Source: Alphaproteobacteria bacterium (GTDB lineage Bacteria; Pseudomonadota; Alphaproteobacteria; Sphingomonadales; Rhodothalassiaceae). Taken from it: 6,302 nt of DNA. Numbering within the stretch: position 1 is the first letter of the stretch; each line of letters begins with the position of its first letter. The notes below the pieces were generated by a model. The model worked only from the letters and a program-made list of their open reading frames with translations, had not been told where the DNA came from and did no database searches. Both the position numbers and the translations under genes were made by a program. The stretch covers positions 1-6,302 of the forward strand of contig RFIU01000123.1 of NCBI GenBank assembly GCA_003695555.1. The letters are read 5' to 3'. Positions 1-6,168 of this stretch are shown here, one piece after another.

Positions 1-315
1 ATCATCAAGACGATGGCCTCGATCAACGAGCCGGTCGAGGTGCTCGGCCGGCTCGTCGGCGGCGCGCTGGTCGGCACCTTTCTCGGCATCTTCCTGTCCT
101 ATCTACTGATCGCACCGCTAGCCGGGCGATTCAATCAGGTGCTTGCGGAAGAACATCAGCTCTTCAATGTCATCAAGGCGGTTCTGGTCTCCTTCCTGCA
201 CGGCAATGCGCCGCAGGTGGCGGTCGAGATCGGTCGGCGCAATGTCCCGACCCATCTGCAGCCCGGCTTCGTCGAGGTCGAAGAGGCAATCTCGGACCTG
301 CCGCCGGATCTCTGA
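1..315 (+). CDS. motA: MotA, flagellar motor stator protein, C-terminal part (5' end outside window)
   Basis: This is the last 104 codons of a MotA-type proton-channel stator subunit, open at the window's left edge and ending in TGA. The visible part starts inside the third/fourth membrane-segment region. A hydrophobic helix at about residues 16-40 of the fragment ends in IAPLA; its Pro39 matches the conserved proline (Pro222 in E. coli MotA) that lines the proton path with the MotB aspartate. The cytoplasmic C-terminal tail follows, with the family signatures GNAPQVAVEIGRR and PGFVEVEE. MotA and MotB form the inner-membrane stator that drives flagellar rotation by proton flow. The rest of motA, including the torque-generating loop, lies outside the window. 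motB does not follow; the next gene is argC, so motB must be upstream or elsewhere. The main alternative is a MotA-like ExbB/TolQ relative, but the C-terminal tail argues for true MotA. Confidence 0.92.
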   Translation: MIKTMASINEPVEVLGRLVGGALVGTFLGIFLSYLLIAPLAGRFNQVLAEEHQLFNVIKAVLVSFLHGNAPQVAVEIGRRNVPTHLQPGFVEVEEAISDLPPDL

Positions 316-393
316 TCATACGAAGAGCCCCGATTTTCGACCTGTCCTTTCAGTGATCCCGTGGCCTCTGACCGGACCGACCCCCTTGTTCGT

Positions 394-417
394 GCTCTTC
401 CGGCATTCTAGAAGAGC
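394..417 (+). promoter_or_regulatory. Inverted repeat just upstream of argC, possible RBS-masking hairpin
   Basis: GCTCTTC (394-400) and GAAGAGC (411-417) are perfect complements separated by a 10-nt loop, with one further possible G-U pair (393/418). The right arm contains the only purine-rich stretch before the argC ATG at 421 (GAAGAG, a weak Shine-Dalgarno), so a folded transcript would bury the ribosome site. A third copy, GAAGAGC at 322-328 just after the motA stop, could pair with the same central arm instead. No run of U follows, so it is not a normal intrinsic terminator. The rest of the 316-420 gap shows no convincing promoter: TTGTTC at 386-391 has no well-spaced -10 partner. A 7-bp inverted match in about 100 bases can occur by chance, so the regulatory role is inferred. 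Confidence 0.35.
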
Positions 418-420
418 GGC

Positions 421-1563
421 ATGACACGGACACGGGAAAGAATCCGCATCGGCATTCTCGGCGCCTCGGGCTACACGGGGGCGGATCTCGTGCGCCTGCT
501 GGCGCCGCGCCGCGATGTGGAGATCGCTCTGCTCACCGCCGAGCGGCAGCGCGGAAAAAGCATCGAACGGGTCTTTCCCCAGTTCGCCGGCCTGGATCTG
601 CCGGACCTGATCGGCCTGGACGAGGTGGAGTGGCCGGCGCTCGATCTCGACGTCGTCTTCTGCGCCCTGCCGCACGCGACAAGTCAGGAGGTGATCCGCG
701 GTCTGCTGCACGCGACGCGTCACAGCCTGCTCGACGAGCTGATGATGGAAACCCTCGAAGACATGGCCGCGAGCGTGCCGCGCTCGGACCTGCGGATCAT
801 CGATCTTTCGGCTGATTTCCGGCTCGCCGACCCGAAGACCTACGAGGAATGGTACGGCCGCCCCCATCAGGCACCCGATCTGCAGCCGCGCGCCATCTAT
901 GGACTTAGCGAATGGAACCGCGAGGCGATCCGGGATGCCCGTCTCGTCGCCTGTCCGGGATGCTACCCGACCGCCGTGCTGCTCGCTCTGCTGCCGCTTA
1001 TCGCCGGGCAGGATGGTCCGCTCATCGACCCCGAGCATCTGGTGATTGATGCCAAGTCCGGCGTTTCCGGCGCCGGGCGCTCGCTCAAGCCGGAGATGCT
1101 GTTCGCGGAAGTGGCTGAATCGCTCAGGCCCTATGGGGTCGGACGTCATCGTCACATGCCCGAGATGGAGCAGGAACTGTCAAGGGCGCTGGGGCGGGCC
1201 GTAGAGGTCTCCTTTACTCCGCATCTGGTGCCGATGAACCGGGGCGAGCTGGTGACCTGTCACCTGAAGCTGGCGGCAGGGGCGACGGTCGCCGATCTCA
1301 GGAAGGCGCTCGCCGTTCGCTATGCCGACGAGCCTTTCGTGCATGTCCCGAGTGACGATCACGTGCCGGCGACACGAGACGTGCGGGGCTCGAACCGCGC
1401 CGTCATCAACGCCTTTCCCGATCGCCGGGCCGGGCATGCCATTGTCATTGCGGCGATCGACAATCTCGTGAAGGGCTCGTCGGGGCAGGCGATCCAGAAC
1501 ATGAATCTGATGCTCGGCCTGCCGGAAAACCAAGGACTGGAAGCATGTCCGATCTTTCCCTGA
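421..1563 (+). CDS. argC: N-acetyl-gamma-glutamyl-phosphate reductase (ArgC, type 1)
   Basis: ArgC is the cytoplasmic enzyme of the third step of arginine biosynthesis, reducing N-acetyl-glutamyl-5-phosphate to N-acetylglutamate semialdehyde with NADPH. The 380-residue product has the N-terminal dinucleotide motif GASGYTG (14-20), the ALPHATSQE region (82-90), DLSADFRL (128-135), the active-site motif CPGCYPT with catalytic Cys181, the DAKSGVSGAGR segment (210-220), GRHRHMPEMEQ (241-251) with the histidine that acts as base, and the C-terminal NLVKGSSGQAIQNMNLMLG stretch. Type-1 ArgC proteins are usually about 345-352 residues. Most of the excess is an apparent insertion of about 25 residues at about 96-121, between the ALPHATSQE helix and DLSADFRL. 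The residue before CPG is Ala, where relatives often have Asn-Pro-Gly-Cys context; the catalytic residues are intact. The ATG at 421 gives the expected N terminus but has only a weak purine-rich RBS (GAAGAG, 411-416) lying in a possible hairpin. The 3' end overlaps the next gene by 19 bp. Confidence 0.97.
   Translation: MTRTRERIRIGILGASGYTGADLVRLLAPRRDVEIALLTAERQRGKSIERVFPQFAGLDLPDLIGLDEVEWPALDLDVVFCALPHATSQEVIRGLLHATRHSLLDELMMETLEDMAASVPRSDLRIIDLSADFRLADPKTYEEWYGRPHQAPDLQPRAIYGLSEWNREAIRDARLVACPGCYPTAVLLALLPLIAGQDGPLIDPEHLVIDAKSGVSGAGRSLKPEMLFAEVAESLRPYGVGRHRHMPEMEQELSRALGRAVEVSFTPHLVPMNRGELVTCHLKLAAGATVADLRKALAVRYADEPFVHVPSDDHVPATRDVRGSNRAVINAFPDRRAGHAIVIAAIDNLVKGSSGQAIQNMNLMLGLPENQGLEACPIFP
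667..722 (+). repeat. Imperfect direct repeat inside argC, 36-bp offset
   Basis: The 20 bases at 667-686 and at 703-722 match at 17 positions by eye and lie exactly 36 bp, 12 codons, apart in the same frame. They encode LPHATSQ and LLHATRH. The second copy begins the stretch of ArgC that seems to be an insertion relative to other type-1 ArgC proteins, so an old in-frame tandem duplication followed by divergence could have produced part of it. Similarity beyond the 20-bp core is weak. Confidence 0.55.
1532..1536 (+). promoter_or_regulatory. Ribosome binding site for the gamma-carbonic anhydrase gene, inside argC
   Basis: AAGGA lies in the 3' end of argC, 8 nt before the ATG at 1545. It supports the start that overlaps argC by 19 bp over the next in-frame ATG at 1632, whose nearest purine-rich stretch (GAGGGAG, 1611-1617) is 14 nt away. 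The arrangement implies co-translation from the argC mRNA. Confidence 0.7.
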
Positions 1564-2156
1564 AGAACGACGGCTTCAATCCGCCGGATGTTGCGCCGAG
1601 CTTTCGCGGCGAGGGAGCGGCCCATCCCTTCATGGGACGCTGGCCGCGACTGGCCCCCGATGTCTTTCTGGCCCCCGGTGCGCAGGTCATCGGCGATGTC
1701 GAGATCGCGGCCAGGTCTTCGCTCTGGTACAATGTCGTGGTGCGCGGGGATGTCTGTCACATCCGCATCGGCCGCGGGACCAATATTCAGGACGGCAGTG
1801 TCATCCACGTCACCCGCGCCACGCATGCGACGATCATCGGTGATGACGTGCTGATCGGCCACATGGCAATGATCCACGGTTGCGAAATCCATGATCACGC
1901 CTTCATCGGTCTTTCCACGATCGTCATGGACGGCTGCGTGGTCGAGGAGGACGGCATGCTTGCCGCCGGCTCGCTGCTGCCGCCGGGCAAGGTGATCGGC
2001 CGTGGCGAGCTTTGGATGGGTCGACCCGCGCGTTTCGTCCGCAAGCTCGCTGCGGAAGAGATCGCCGCACATCGCGAGGCACCGAAGGGCTATGCCGAGC
2101 TGGCGGGTCTGCATGCCGATAGCCTGGCCGTGGCAGGATCGTCCGGCGGCACATGA
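1545..2156 (+). CDS. Gamma-class carbonic anhydrase-like hexapeptide-repeat protein
   Basis: This is a 203-residue left-handed beta-helix protein of the gamma-carbonic anhydrase/YrdA/PaaY/CaiE group. Hexapeptide-type repeats run from about residue 43 (APGAQVIGDVEI) to about 160 and end in the typical MGRPARFVRKL. The three zinc-ligand histidines are His88 (GSVIHV), His106 (LIGHMA) and His111 (MIHGCEI). Arg67 and Asp69 (VVRGDV) and Gln82-Asp83 (NIQDG) match other Cam active-site positions. The segments that carry the proton-shuttle glutamates in Methanosarcina Cam are absent, as in the CamH-like and mitochondrial relatives, so CO2 hydration is possible but not assured. About 28 residues precede the helix; a start at 1632 (Met30) would remove most of them, but the RBS supports 1545. 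The last 40 residues form the usual C-terminal helix plus a short tail. The gene overlaps argC by 19 bp and the next gene by 4 bp (ATGA). It could also be an acyl- or acetyltransferase-like relative, but the His triad argues against that. Confidence 0.92.
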   Translation: MSDLSLKNDGFNPPDVAPSFRGEGAAHPFMGRWPRLAPDVFLAPGAQVIGDVEIAARSSLWYNVVVRGDVCHIRIGRGTNIQDGSVIHVTRATHATIIGDDVLIGHMAMIHGCEIHDHAFIGLSTIVMDGCVVEEDGMLAAGSLLPPGKVIGRGELWMGRPARFVRKLAAEEIAAHREAPKGYAELAGLHADSLAVAGSSGGT

Positions 2157-3028
2157 CTGCCAGGCAGATGGCTTTTCCGGACCTGGAGACCGAGCTGCGT
2201 ACCGGCGATCCGGAGCGCTGGCTGATCCTGCGTTTCGCACCCCGTCGTGCGCGAGCCGGACTCCTTGCGCTTCATGTCCTCAATCTCGAACTCGCCCGGA
2301 TTCCCGACCGGGTGGAAGAGCCGCTCGCCGGTGAACTGCGCCTCAATTGGTGGGCGGATGCGCTGCGTGCCGCACTGGCCGGTCGTCCGGAACGCCACCC
2401 CGTGCTCGTACAGCTGGCCGGACTTGGGGAGGCCGGAATCGCCCACGATTTTGCGGATCTCGAGTCCCTGATCGAGGCGCGTCGGGCGGTGCTCGGCGAT
2501 GCGTTTCCGGTCGACCGCGCAGCGCTCGTCGCCCATGCGCGGGCGACCTCGGGGCGGCTCAACCGCCTGTCGCTGCAGCTGATCGAAAAAACCATGGACG
2601 GGATCGCCGGGAGCCGCCATGCAGACCGGGAAACCGCTGCCGAAGATCTCGGCACCGCACACGGCCTGCTGCGCATCCTGCGTGGGCTGCGGGCCGAGGC
2701 GGCAAGAGGGCGCGTGCTGCTGCCCGCCACGATGCGCGGCGATGTGCGGGTGCGCGCCCGCGGACTTGTCCGGGGAGAATGGCCGGCCGAACTGCGGGGG
2801 CCGATCCGCGATATCGTTCAGGAAATGATGCGTCTCGTCAGCGCGGGGCGAAAAAAAGCAGGGCGCGTGCCGCTGGCGCTGCGCGCGCCGTTTCTCTTGA
2901 GCGTTCCCCCGGCCCATGGTATCGCCGCGCTCGAGCGGGCAGGGTACGACCCGCTGCGCGCCGATCTGAGTGTCGCCCCTCTCCGCCTGCTGACGCGCTT
3001 CTGGTGGCGGATGCTCACGGGGCCATGA
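2153..3028 (+). CDS. Squalene/phytoene synthase-fold protein without the catalytic motifs, NDUFAF6-like
   Basis: The 291-residue product belongs to the squalene/phytoene synthase superfamily by pattern: FAPRRARAGLLALHVLNLELARI (28-50), RLNWWADALRAAL (63-75), HPVLVQLA (82-89), ATSGRLNRLSLQL (131-143), a GLLRILRGL...RGRVLLP segment (171-191) and a C-terminal YDPLRADLSVAPLRLL (265-280). Both aspartate-rich motifs that bind Mg-prenyl diphosphate in true synthases are lost: the first reads LELARIPDRVEEP (45-57) with no DDxxD, and the second reads RGLRAEAARGRVLLP (177-191) where active enzymes have a DxxxD. It is therefore unlikely to make squalene or phytoene. The better family match is the group containing NDUFAF6 (C8orf38), a mitochondrial complex I assembly factor found widely in Alphaproteobacteria. 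The start overlaps the previous stop as ATGA, implying coupling; an alternative is Met6 at 2168. There is no signal peptide or clear membrane helix, so it is probably cytoplasmic or membrane-associated. Role in assembly is inferred. Confidence 0.88.
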   Translation: MTARQMAFPDLETELRTGDPERWLILRFAPRRARAGLLALHVLNLELARIPDRVEEPLAGELRLNWWADALRAALAGRPERHPVLVQLAGLGEAGIAHDFADLESLIEARRAVLGDAFPVDRAALVAHARATSGRLNRLSLQLIEKTMDGIAGSRHADRETAAEDLGTAHGLLRILRGLRAEAARGRVLLPATMRGDVRVRARGLVRGEWPAELRGPIRDIVQEMMRLVSAGRKKAGRVPLALRAPFLLSVPPAHGIAALERAGYDPLRADLSVAPLRLLTRFWWRMLTGP

Positions 3029-3063
3029 TGCCAGACCGGCATATCGGCGAAATCCGAAAAAAC

Positions 3064-3068
3064 GGGAG
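3064..3068 (+). promoter_or_regulatory. Ribosome binding site for the acyl-CoA dehydrogenase
   Basis: GGGAG lies 9 nt before the ATG at 3078, in the only sizeable gap (49 bp) within the cluster after argC. It gives this gene its own strong translation start, unlike the overlap-coupled genes before it. No clear promoter is seen in the gap, so it is probably read from the upstream transcript. Confidence 0.65.
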
Positions 3069-3077
3069 CCGACGGGG

Positions 3078-4220
3078 ATGGATTTTGAGCTCAGCGAAGA
3101 ACAGCGCCTGATCCGTGAAACGGCGCGACAGTTCGCCGAAAGCGAAATGGCGCCGCACGCCGCGGAGTGGGACGAGAAGAAGATCTTCCCGAAGGACACG
3201 CTGCGTCGCGCCGCCGAGCTCGGTTTCGCCGCGATCTATGTGGACGAGGCGCTGGGTGGGGTCGGCCTCGGTCGGCTGGAGGCGGTACTGATCATCGAGG
3301 AACTGGCCCGTGCCTGCCCCTCGACCGCGGCCTATCTCTCGATCCACAATATGGCGACATGGATGGTCGCGACATTCGGCAGCGAAGAACTCGGCGGTCG
3401 GCTGGTACCCGAACTGGCGTCGATGGAAAAGTTCGCGAGCTACTGCCTGACCGAGCCCGATGCCGGCTCGGACGCGGCGAGTCTCAAAACCCGGGCGGTG
3501 CGTGACGGCGATCACTATGTGGTCAACGGCGCAAAGGCCTTCATATCGGGTGCCGGCGAACACGGGTCGGATGTTTATGTGACGATGGTGCGCACCGGCG
3601 GCGAGGGAGCGAAGGGCATCACCTGTCTGGCGATCGACAAGGACACGCCTGGACTTTCCTTCGGGGCGCAGGAACGAAAGCTCGGCTGGCATTCACAGCC
3701 GACCGCGATGGTGATCTTCGAGGATGCGCGGGTGCCCGTCGCCAATCGCGTTGGAGAGGAAGGCGAAGGGTTCCGCATCGCCATGCAGGGGCTGGACGGC
3801 GGCCGCCTCAATATCGGCGCCTGTTCGCTGGGCGGTGCCGGTTTCGCGCTGGAACGGGCCATCGACTATGTGAAGGAGCGTCGGCAGTTCGGTCGGCCGA
3901 TCGCCGATTTTCAGGCGATCCGCTTCAGAATTGCCGACATGGCGACCGAGCTGGAGGCGGCGCGTCTACTGCTCCATCGAGCCGCCATCAAGGTGTCGGA
4001 AAAGGCGCCGGATGCGACCATGGCAGCCGCGATGGCCAAGCGGTTCGCAACCGACATCGGCTTTCGCATCGTCAATGAGGCGCTGCAGCTGCATGGCGGC
4101 TACGGCTATCTGATGGATTATCCGATCGAACGCATCCTGCGCGACCTGCGCGTTCATCAGATTCTCGAAGGCACCAACGAGATCATGCGCCTGATCATCG
4201 CGCGGCGCCTGCTGGGATGA
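3078..4220 (+). CDS. Acyl-CoA dehydrogenase, ACAD8-like (probable isobutyryl-CoA dehydrogenase)
   Basis: A full-length (380-residue) FAD-dependent acyl-CoA dehydrogenase that oxidises the alpha-beta bond of a short branched acyl-CoA and passes electrons to ETF. The N-terminal helical domain starts with LSEEQRLIRETARQFA (5-20). The FAD/substrate signature CLTEPDAGSDAASL is at 123-136, the middle beta domain spans about 121-230 (KAFISGAGE, KLGWHSQPTAMVIFED), and the C-terminal domain has RRQFGRPIADFQ (268-279), LHGGYGYLMDYPIERILRD (338-356) and the catalytic-base motif HQILEGTNEIMR with Glu364. The wording of long stretches recalled from human ACAD8 (MAPxxAEWD, SIHNMxxWM, MEKFASYCLTEP, GWxSQPT) points to isobutyryl-CoA dehydrogenase of valine catabolism rather than SCAD, isovaleryl or glutaryl enzymes. 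The usual valine partners (mmsA, mmsB, enoyl-CoA hydratase) are not next to it here. The stop is 13 bp from that of the convergent kinase gene, and no terminator fits in that gap. Confidence 0.94.
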   Translation: MDFELSEEQRLIRETARQFAESEMAPHAAEWDEKKIFPKDTLRRAAELGFAAIYVDEALGGVGLGRLEAVLIIEELARACPSTAAYLSIHNMATWMVATFGSEELGGRLVPELASMEKFASYCLTEPDAGSDAASLKTRAVRDGDHYVVNGAKAFISGAGEHGSDVYVTMVRTGGEGAKGITCLAIDKDTPGLSFGAQERKLGWHSQPTAMVIFEDARVPVANRVGEEGEGFRIAMQGLDGGRLNIGACSLGGAGFALERAIDYVKERRQFGRPIADFQAIRFRIADMATELEAARLLLHRAAIKVSEKAPDATMAAAMAKRFATDIGFRIVNEALQLHGGYGYLMDYPIERILRDLRVHQILEGTNEIMRLIIARRLLG

Positions 4221-4233
4221 CCGGCAACCGCCC

Positions 4234-6159
4234 TTATTCCACAGCGGAGATCTCGTCGCGGAGCAGGCGGTCGATGAGCTCCAGAAGCCGAGCGACATCG
4301 ATCGGTTTGGCGACATAGCTGTCGGCGCCGGCGGTGCGCGCGGCGGTTTCGTCTTCGGGTGAGGCATTGGCGGTCAGCGCGATGATCGGTACCTGCCGAC
4401 CGCGCTCCAAAGAGCGGATGCGGCGGATCGCCTCAAGCCCATCCATGACCGGCATGCGGATATCCATCAGGATCAGATCGAAATCGTCTTCCTGAACGGC
4501 TTCGACGGCTTCCCGGCCATTGGTGACGGTGATCAGCCGGACATCGAGCGTATGCAGCATCGCCCGGATCACCTCACGATTGATGGCGTTGTCATCGGCG
4601 AGCAGGATCTTCGGCGAGTCGGGGCGTTTCCGGTCGATCATCTGCCGGGCACGCACCTCCGATGGTCGGGATGCCGAAGCAGAACTTTCGGGGCTGTCGG
4701 CCGTGACGAGCGGAACAGTGAAAAGGAATCGCGTGCCGTGGCCTGGTGAGCTTTCGACGGAAATCCTTCCGCCCATCAGCTCTACCAGTTCCTTGGCGAT
4801 GGCCAGTCCCAGCCCGGTGCCGCCGTTCGCATCATGGGCCTGTACGAAGCGATCGAAGATATGCTCCAGCTTTTCAGGGTCGATACCGATACCGGTATCC
4901 GCCACCTCGAACCGCAACCATTCCTTCCCCGCCTGATCTCTCTGCCGGTCGATGCGCAGAACGACTTCACCCTTGGGGGTGAACTTGATCGCGTTCTGGA
5001 TCAGATTGGCGAGGATCTGCTTGAGCCGCATCTCATCCATCAGGATATGAGAGGGCAGATCGGGCCCTGCCTCGACCCGGAAGGCAAGGCCGCTTTCCTC
5101 GGCCTTGGCGTGCCAGAGGTTCAGCCCGCGATGCAGGAAATCCTCGAGGTCGAAGACATCCGGTTTCAGCTCCATGCCGCCGGCTTCGAGGCGCGAGATA
5201 TCAAGAATATCGGTCAGCAGCGACATCAGCGTCCGGCCGGATTCGCCGATCGCCTCCACATAGCGCTGTTGTTCCGGTGACAGGTCGGTCTGTTCGAGAA
5301 TGCTGGCCATCGCCAGAACGCCGTTGAGCGGGGTGCGGATTTCATGACTGACGATGGCGAGGAAGTTGCTCTTGGCCCGTGCCGCCTCGAGCGCCGCATC
5401 GCGAGCGGCAAGGGCCTCGTCGCGAGCACGTTCCAGCTCCTCAATCAGGTGCTCCTGAGCCGCCTGGCCGAGGAAGATCGCGCGGTATCCCCGCATCGAG
5501 GCGAGTGTCAGGACGATCACATTCATTGCGTAGAGGATGCCGAACAGGAACAGGACGAGCCCGTGTTCGGCTTCTATCCGCAGGGTGGTCATGCCGACGA
5601 GAGCAAGGGCCGCCATGCCGGCATTGATCCATGCCGATCGCTTCAGACGGCCATGCTGCCAGGATACGATCATGCCGATCGAGGCGACGGTCAGCAATCC
5701 GATGAGACGGGCCGTCAGCGATTCGCTCGTGATACCGAGCCAGACGGGCCCGGCGATCCAGCCGAAGATGATGACGTGCCCGATCAGATCATTGATGGTG
5801 AGCATCCGCGCCATCTCAGCATCGCGCCAGCGTCGGTGCCGCACCTTCAGACGCCAGGCATGGCCGGCCAGCTCGGCGATGGTGACGCCCGCGACCCAAA
5901 CGAAGGCGAAGGGACCCGGCTTGAGATGGTAGAAGAGGCCGCCCATCAGCATCAGGATGACGAGCCGCATGGGAACATGCAGGTCCTGAATTTCAAAGAA
6001 TGTCCGAAGGGCGAAGCGTGCGGCGGACACTTCGGACGCACCGGCAGATTCTCCGGCCGCGCCGGCAGCCTCTTTGGCTGTTTTCCCCCCCTCCGAAGAT
6101 GCCGAGGGCGGCGGGGAAAGTGACGAAGTATCCTTCTGCCGCAGTGGTGTCCTAGTCAT
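4234..6159 (-). CDS. Hybrid sensor histidine kinase with six-TM input domain and C-terminal receiver
   Basis: From the ATG at 6159 the product is 641 residues. Residues 1-45 are a Ser/Pro/Ala/Gly-rich cytoplasmic tail. Six hydrophobic segments follow, at about 64-80, 82-99, 124-143, 149-167, 176-192 and 199-220, with very short loops and no recognisable periplasmic ligand domain. A Glu/Arg/Ala-rich coiled coil (about 222-265) leads to a HisKA domain with phospho-accepting His272 in SHEIRTPLNG, then an HATPase with N box NLIQNAIKFT (385-394), DTGIGI (421-426), F box IFDRF (434-438) and GGTGLGLAI (446-454). After a Ser-rich linker (486-515) comes a receiver with acidic pair Asp522-Asp523, phospho-Asp566 (LMDIRMPVMDG), Thr596 and Lys618 (AKPI). 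All catalytic residues are present. It lacks an HPt domain and an output domain, so it must relay to an HPt protein or work through the receiver; neither partner is in the window. The open frame continues 46 codons upstream to 6297, but that stretch is low-complexity and crosses a TATAAT, so 6159 is preferred; 6201 is another option. Confidence 0.92.
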   Translation of the reverse strand: MTRTPLRQKDTSSLSPPPSASSEGGKTAKEAAGAAGESAGASEVSAARFALRTFFEIQDLHVPMRLVILMLMGGLFYHLKPGPFAFVWVAGVTIAELAGHAWRLKVRHRRWRDAEMARMLTINDLIGHVIIFGWIAGPVWLGITSESLTARLIGLLTVASIGMIVSWQHGRLKRSAWINAGMAALALVGMTTLRIEAEHGLVLFLFGILYAMNVIVLTLASMRGYRAIFLGQAAQEHLIEELERARDEALAARDAALEAARAKSNFLAIVSHEIRTPLNGVLAMASILEQTDLSPEQQRYVEAIGESGRTLMSLLTDILDISRLEAGGMELKPDVFDLEDFLHRGLNLWHAKAEESGLAFRVEAGPDLPSHILMDEMRLKQILANLIQNAIKFTPKGEVVLRIDRQRDQAGKEWLRFEVADTGIGIDPEKLEHIFDRFVQAHDANGGTGLGLAIAKELVELMGGRISVESSPGHGTRFLFTVPLVTADSPESSASASRPSEVRARQMIDRKRPDSPKILLADDNAINREVIRAMLHTLDVRLITVTNGREAVEAVQEDDFDLILMDIRMPVMDGLEAIRRIRSLERGRQVPIIALTANASPEDETAARTAGADSYVAKPIDVARLLELIDRLLRDEISAVE

Positions 6160-6168
6160 GATGTTTTC

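Noticed and set aside
308..318. GATC-TCT-GATC near the motA stop as a regulatory or terminator element
   Set aside because: It is a 4-bp self-complementary pair with a 3-nt loop and no T run; too short to support.
316..1155. 279-codon open frame on the - strand opposite argC
   Set aside because: It lies opposite a complete, motif-rich ArgC, its translation is Arg/His/Gly-rich without recognisable motifs, and long antisense frames are common in GC-rich coding DNA.
3028..3057. Short stems ATGCC/GGCAT (3028-3042) and TCGG/CCGA (3044-3057) before the dehydrogenase, as a terminator
   Set aside because: The stems are only 4-5 bp and are followed by A residues rather than T on the + strand, so they do not make an intrinsic terminator.
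2090..3199. 369-codon open frame on the - strand opposite the squalene/phytoene-fold gene
   Set aside because: It crosses three + strand gene boundaries and has no recognisable domain; it is a codon-bias shadow.
5344..6123. 259-codon open frame on the + strand opposite the kinase sensor region
   Set aside because: The opposite strand carries membrane helices and the HisKA motif with all key residues; this frame is a charged low-complexity shadow.
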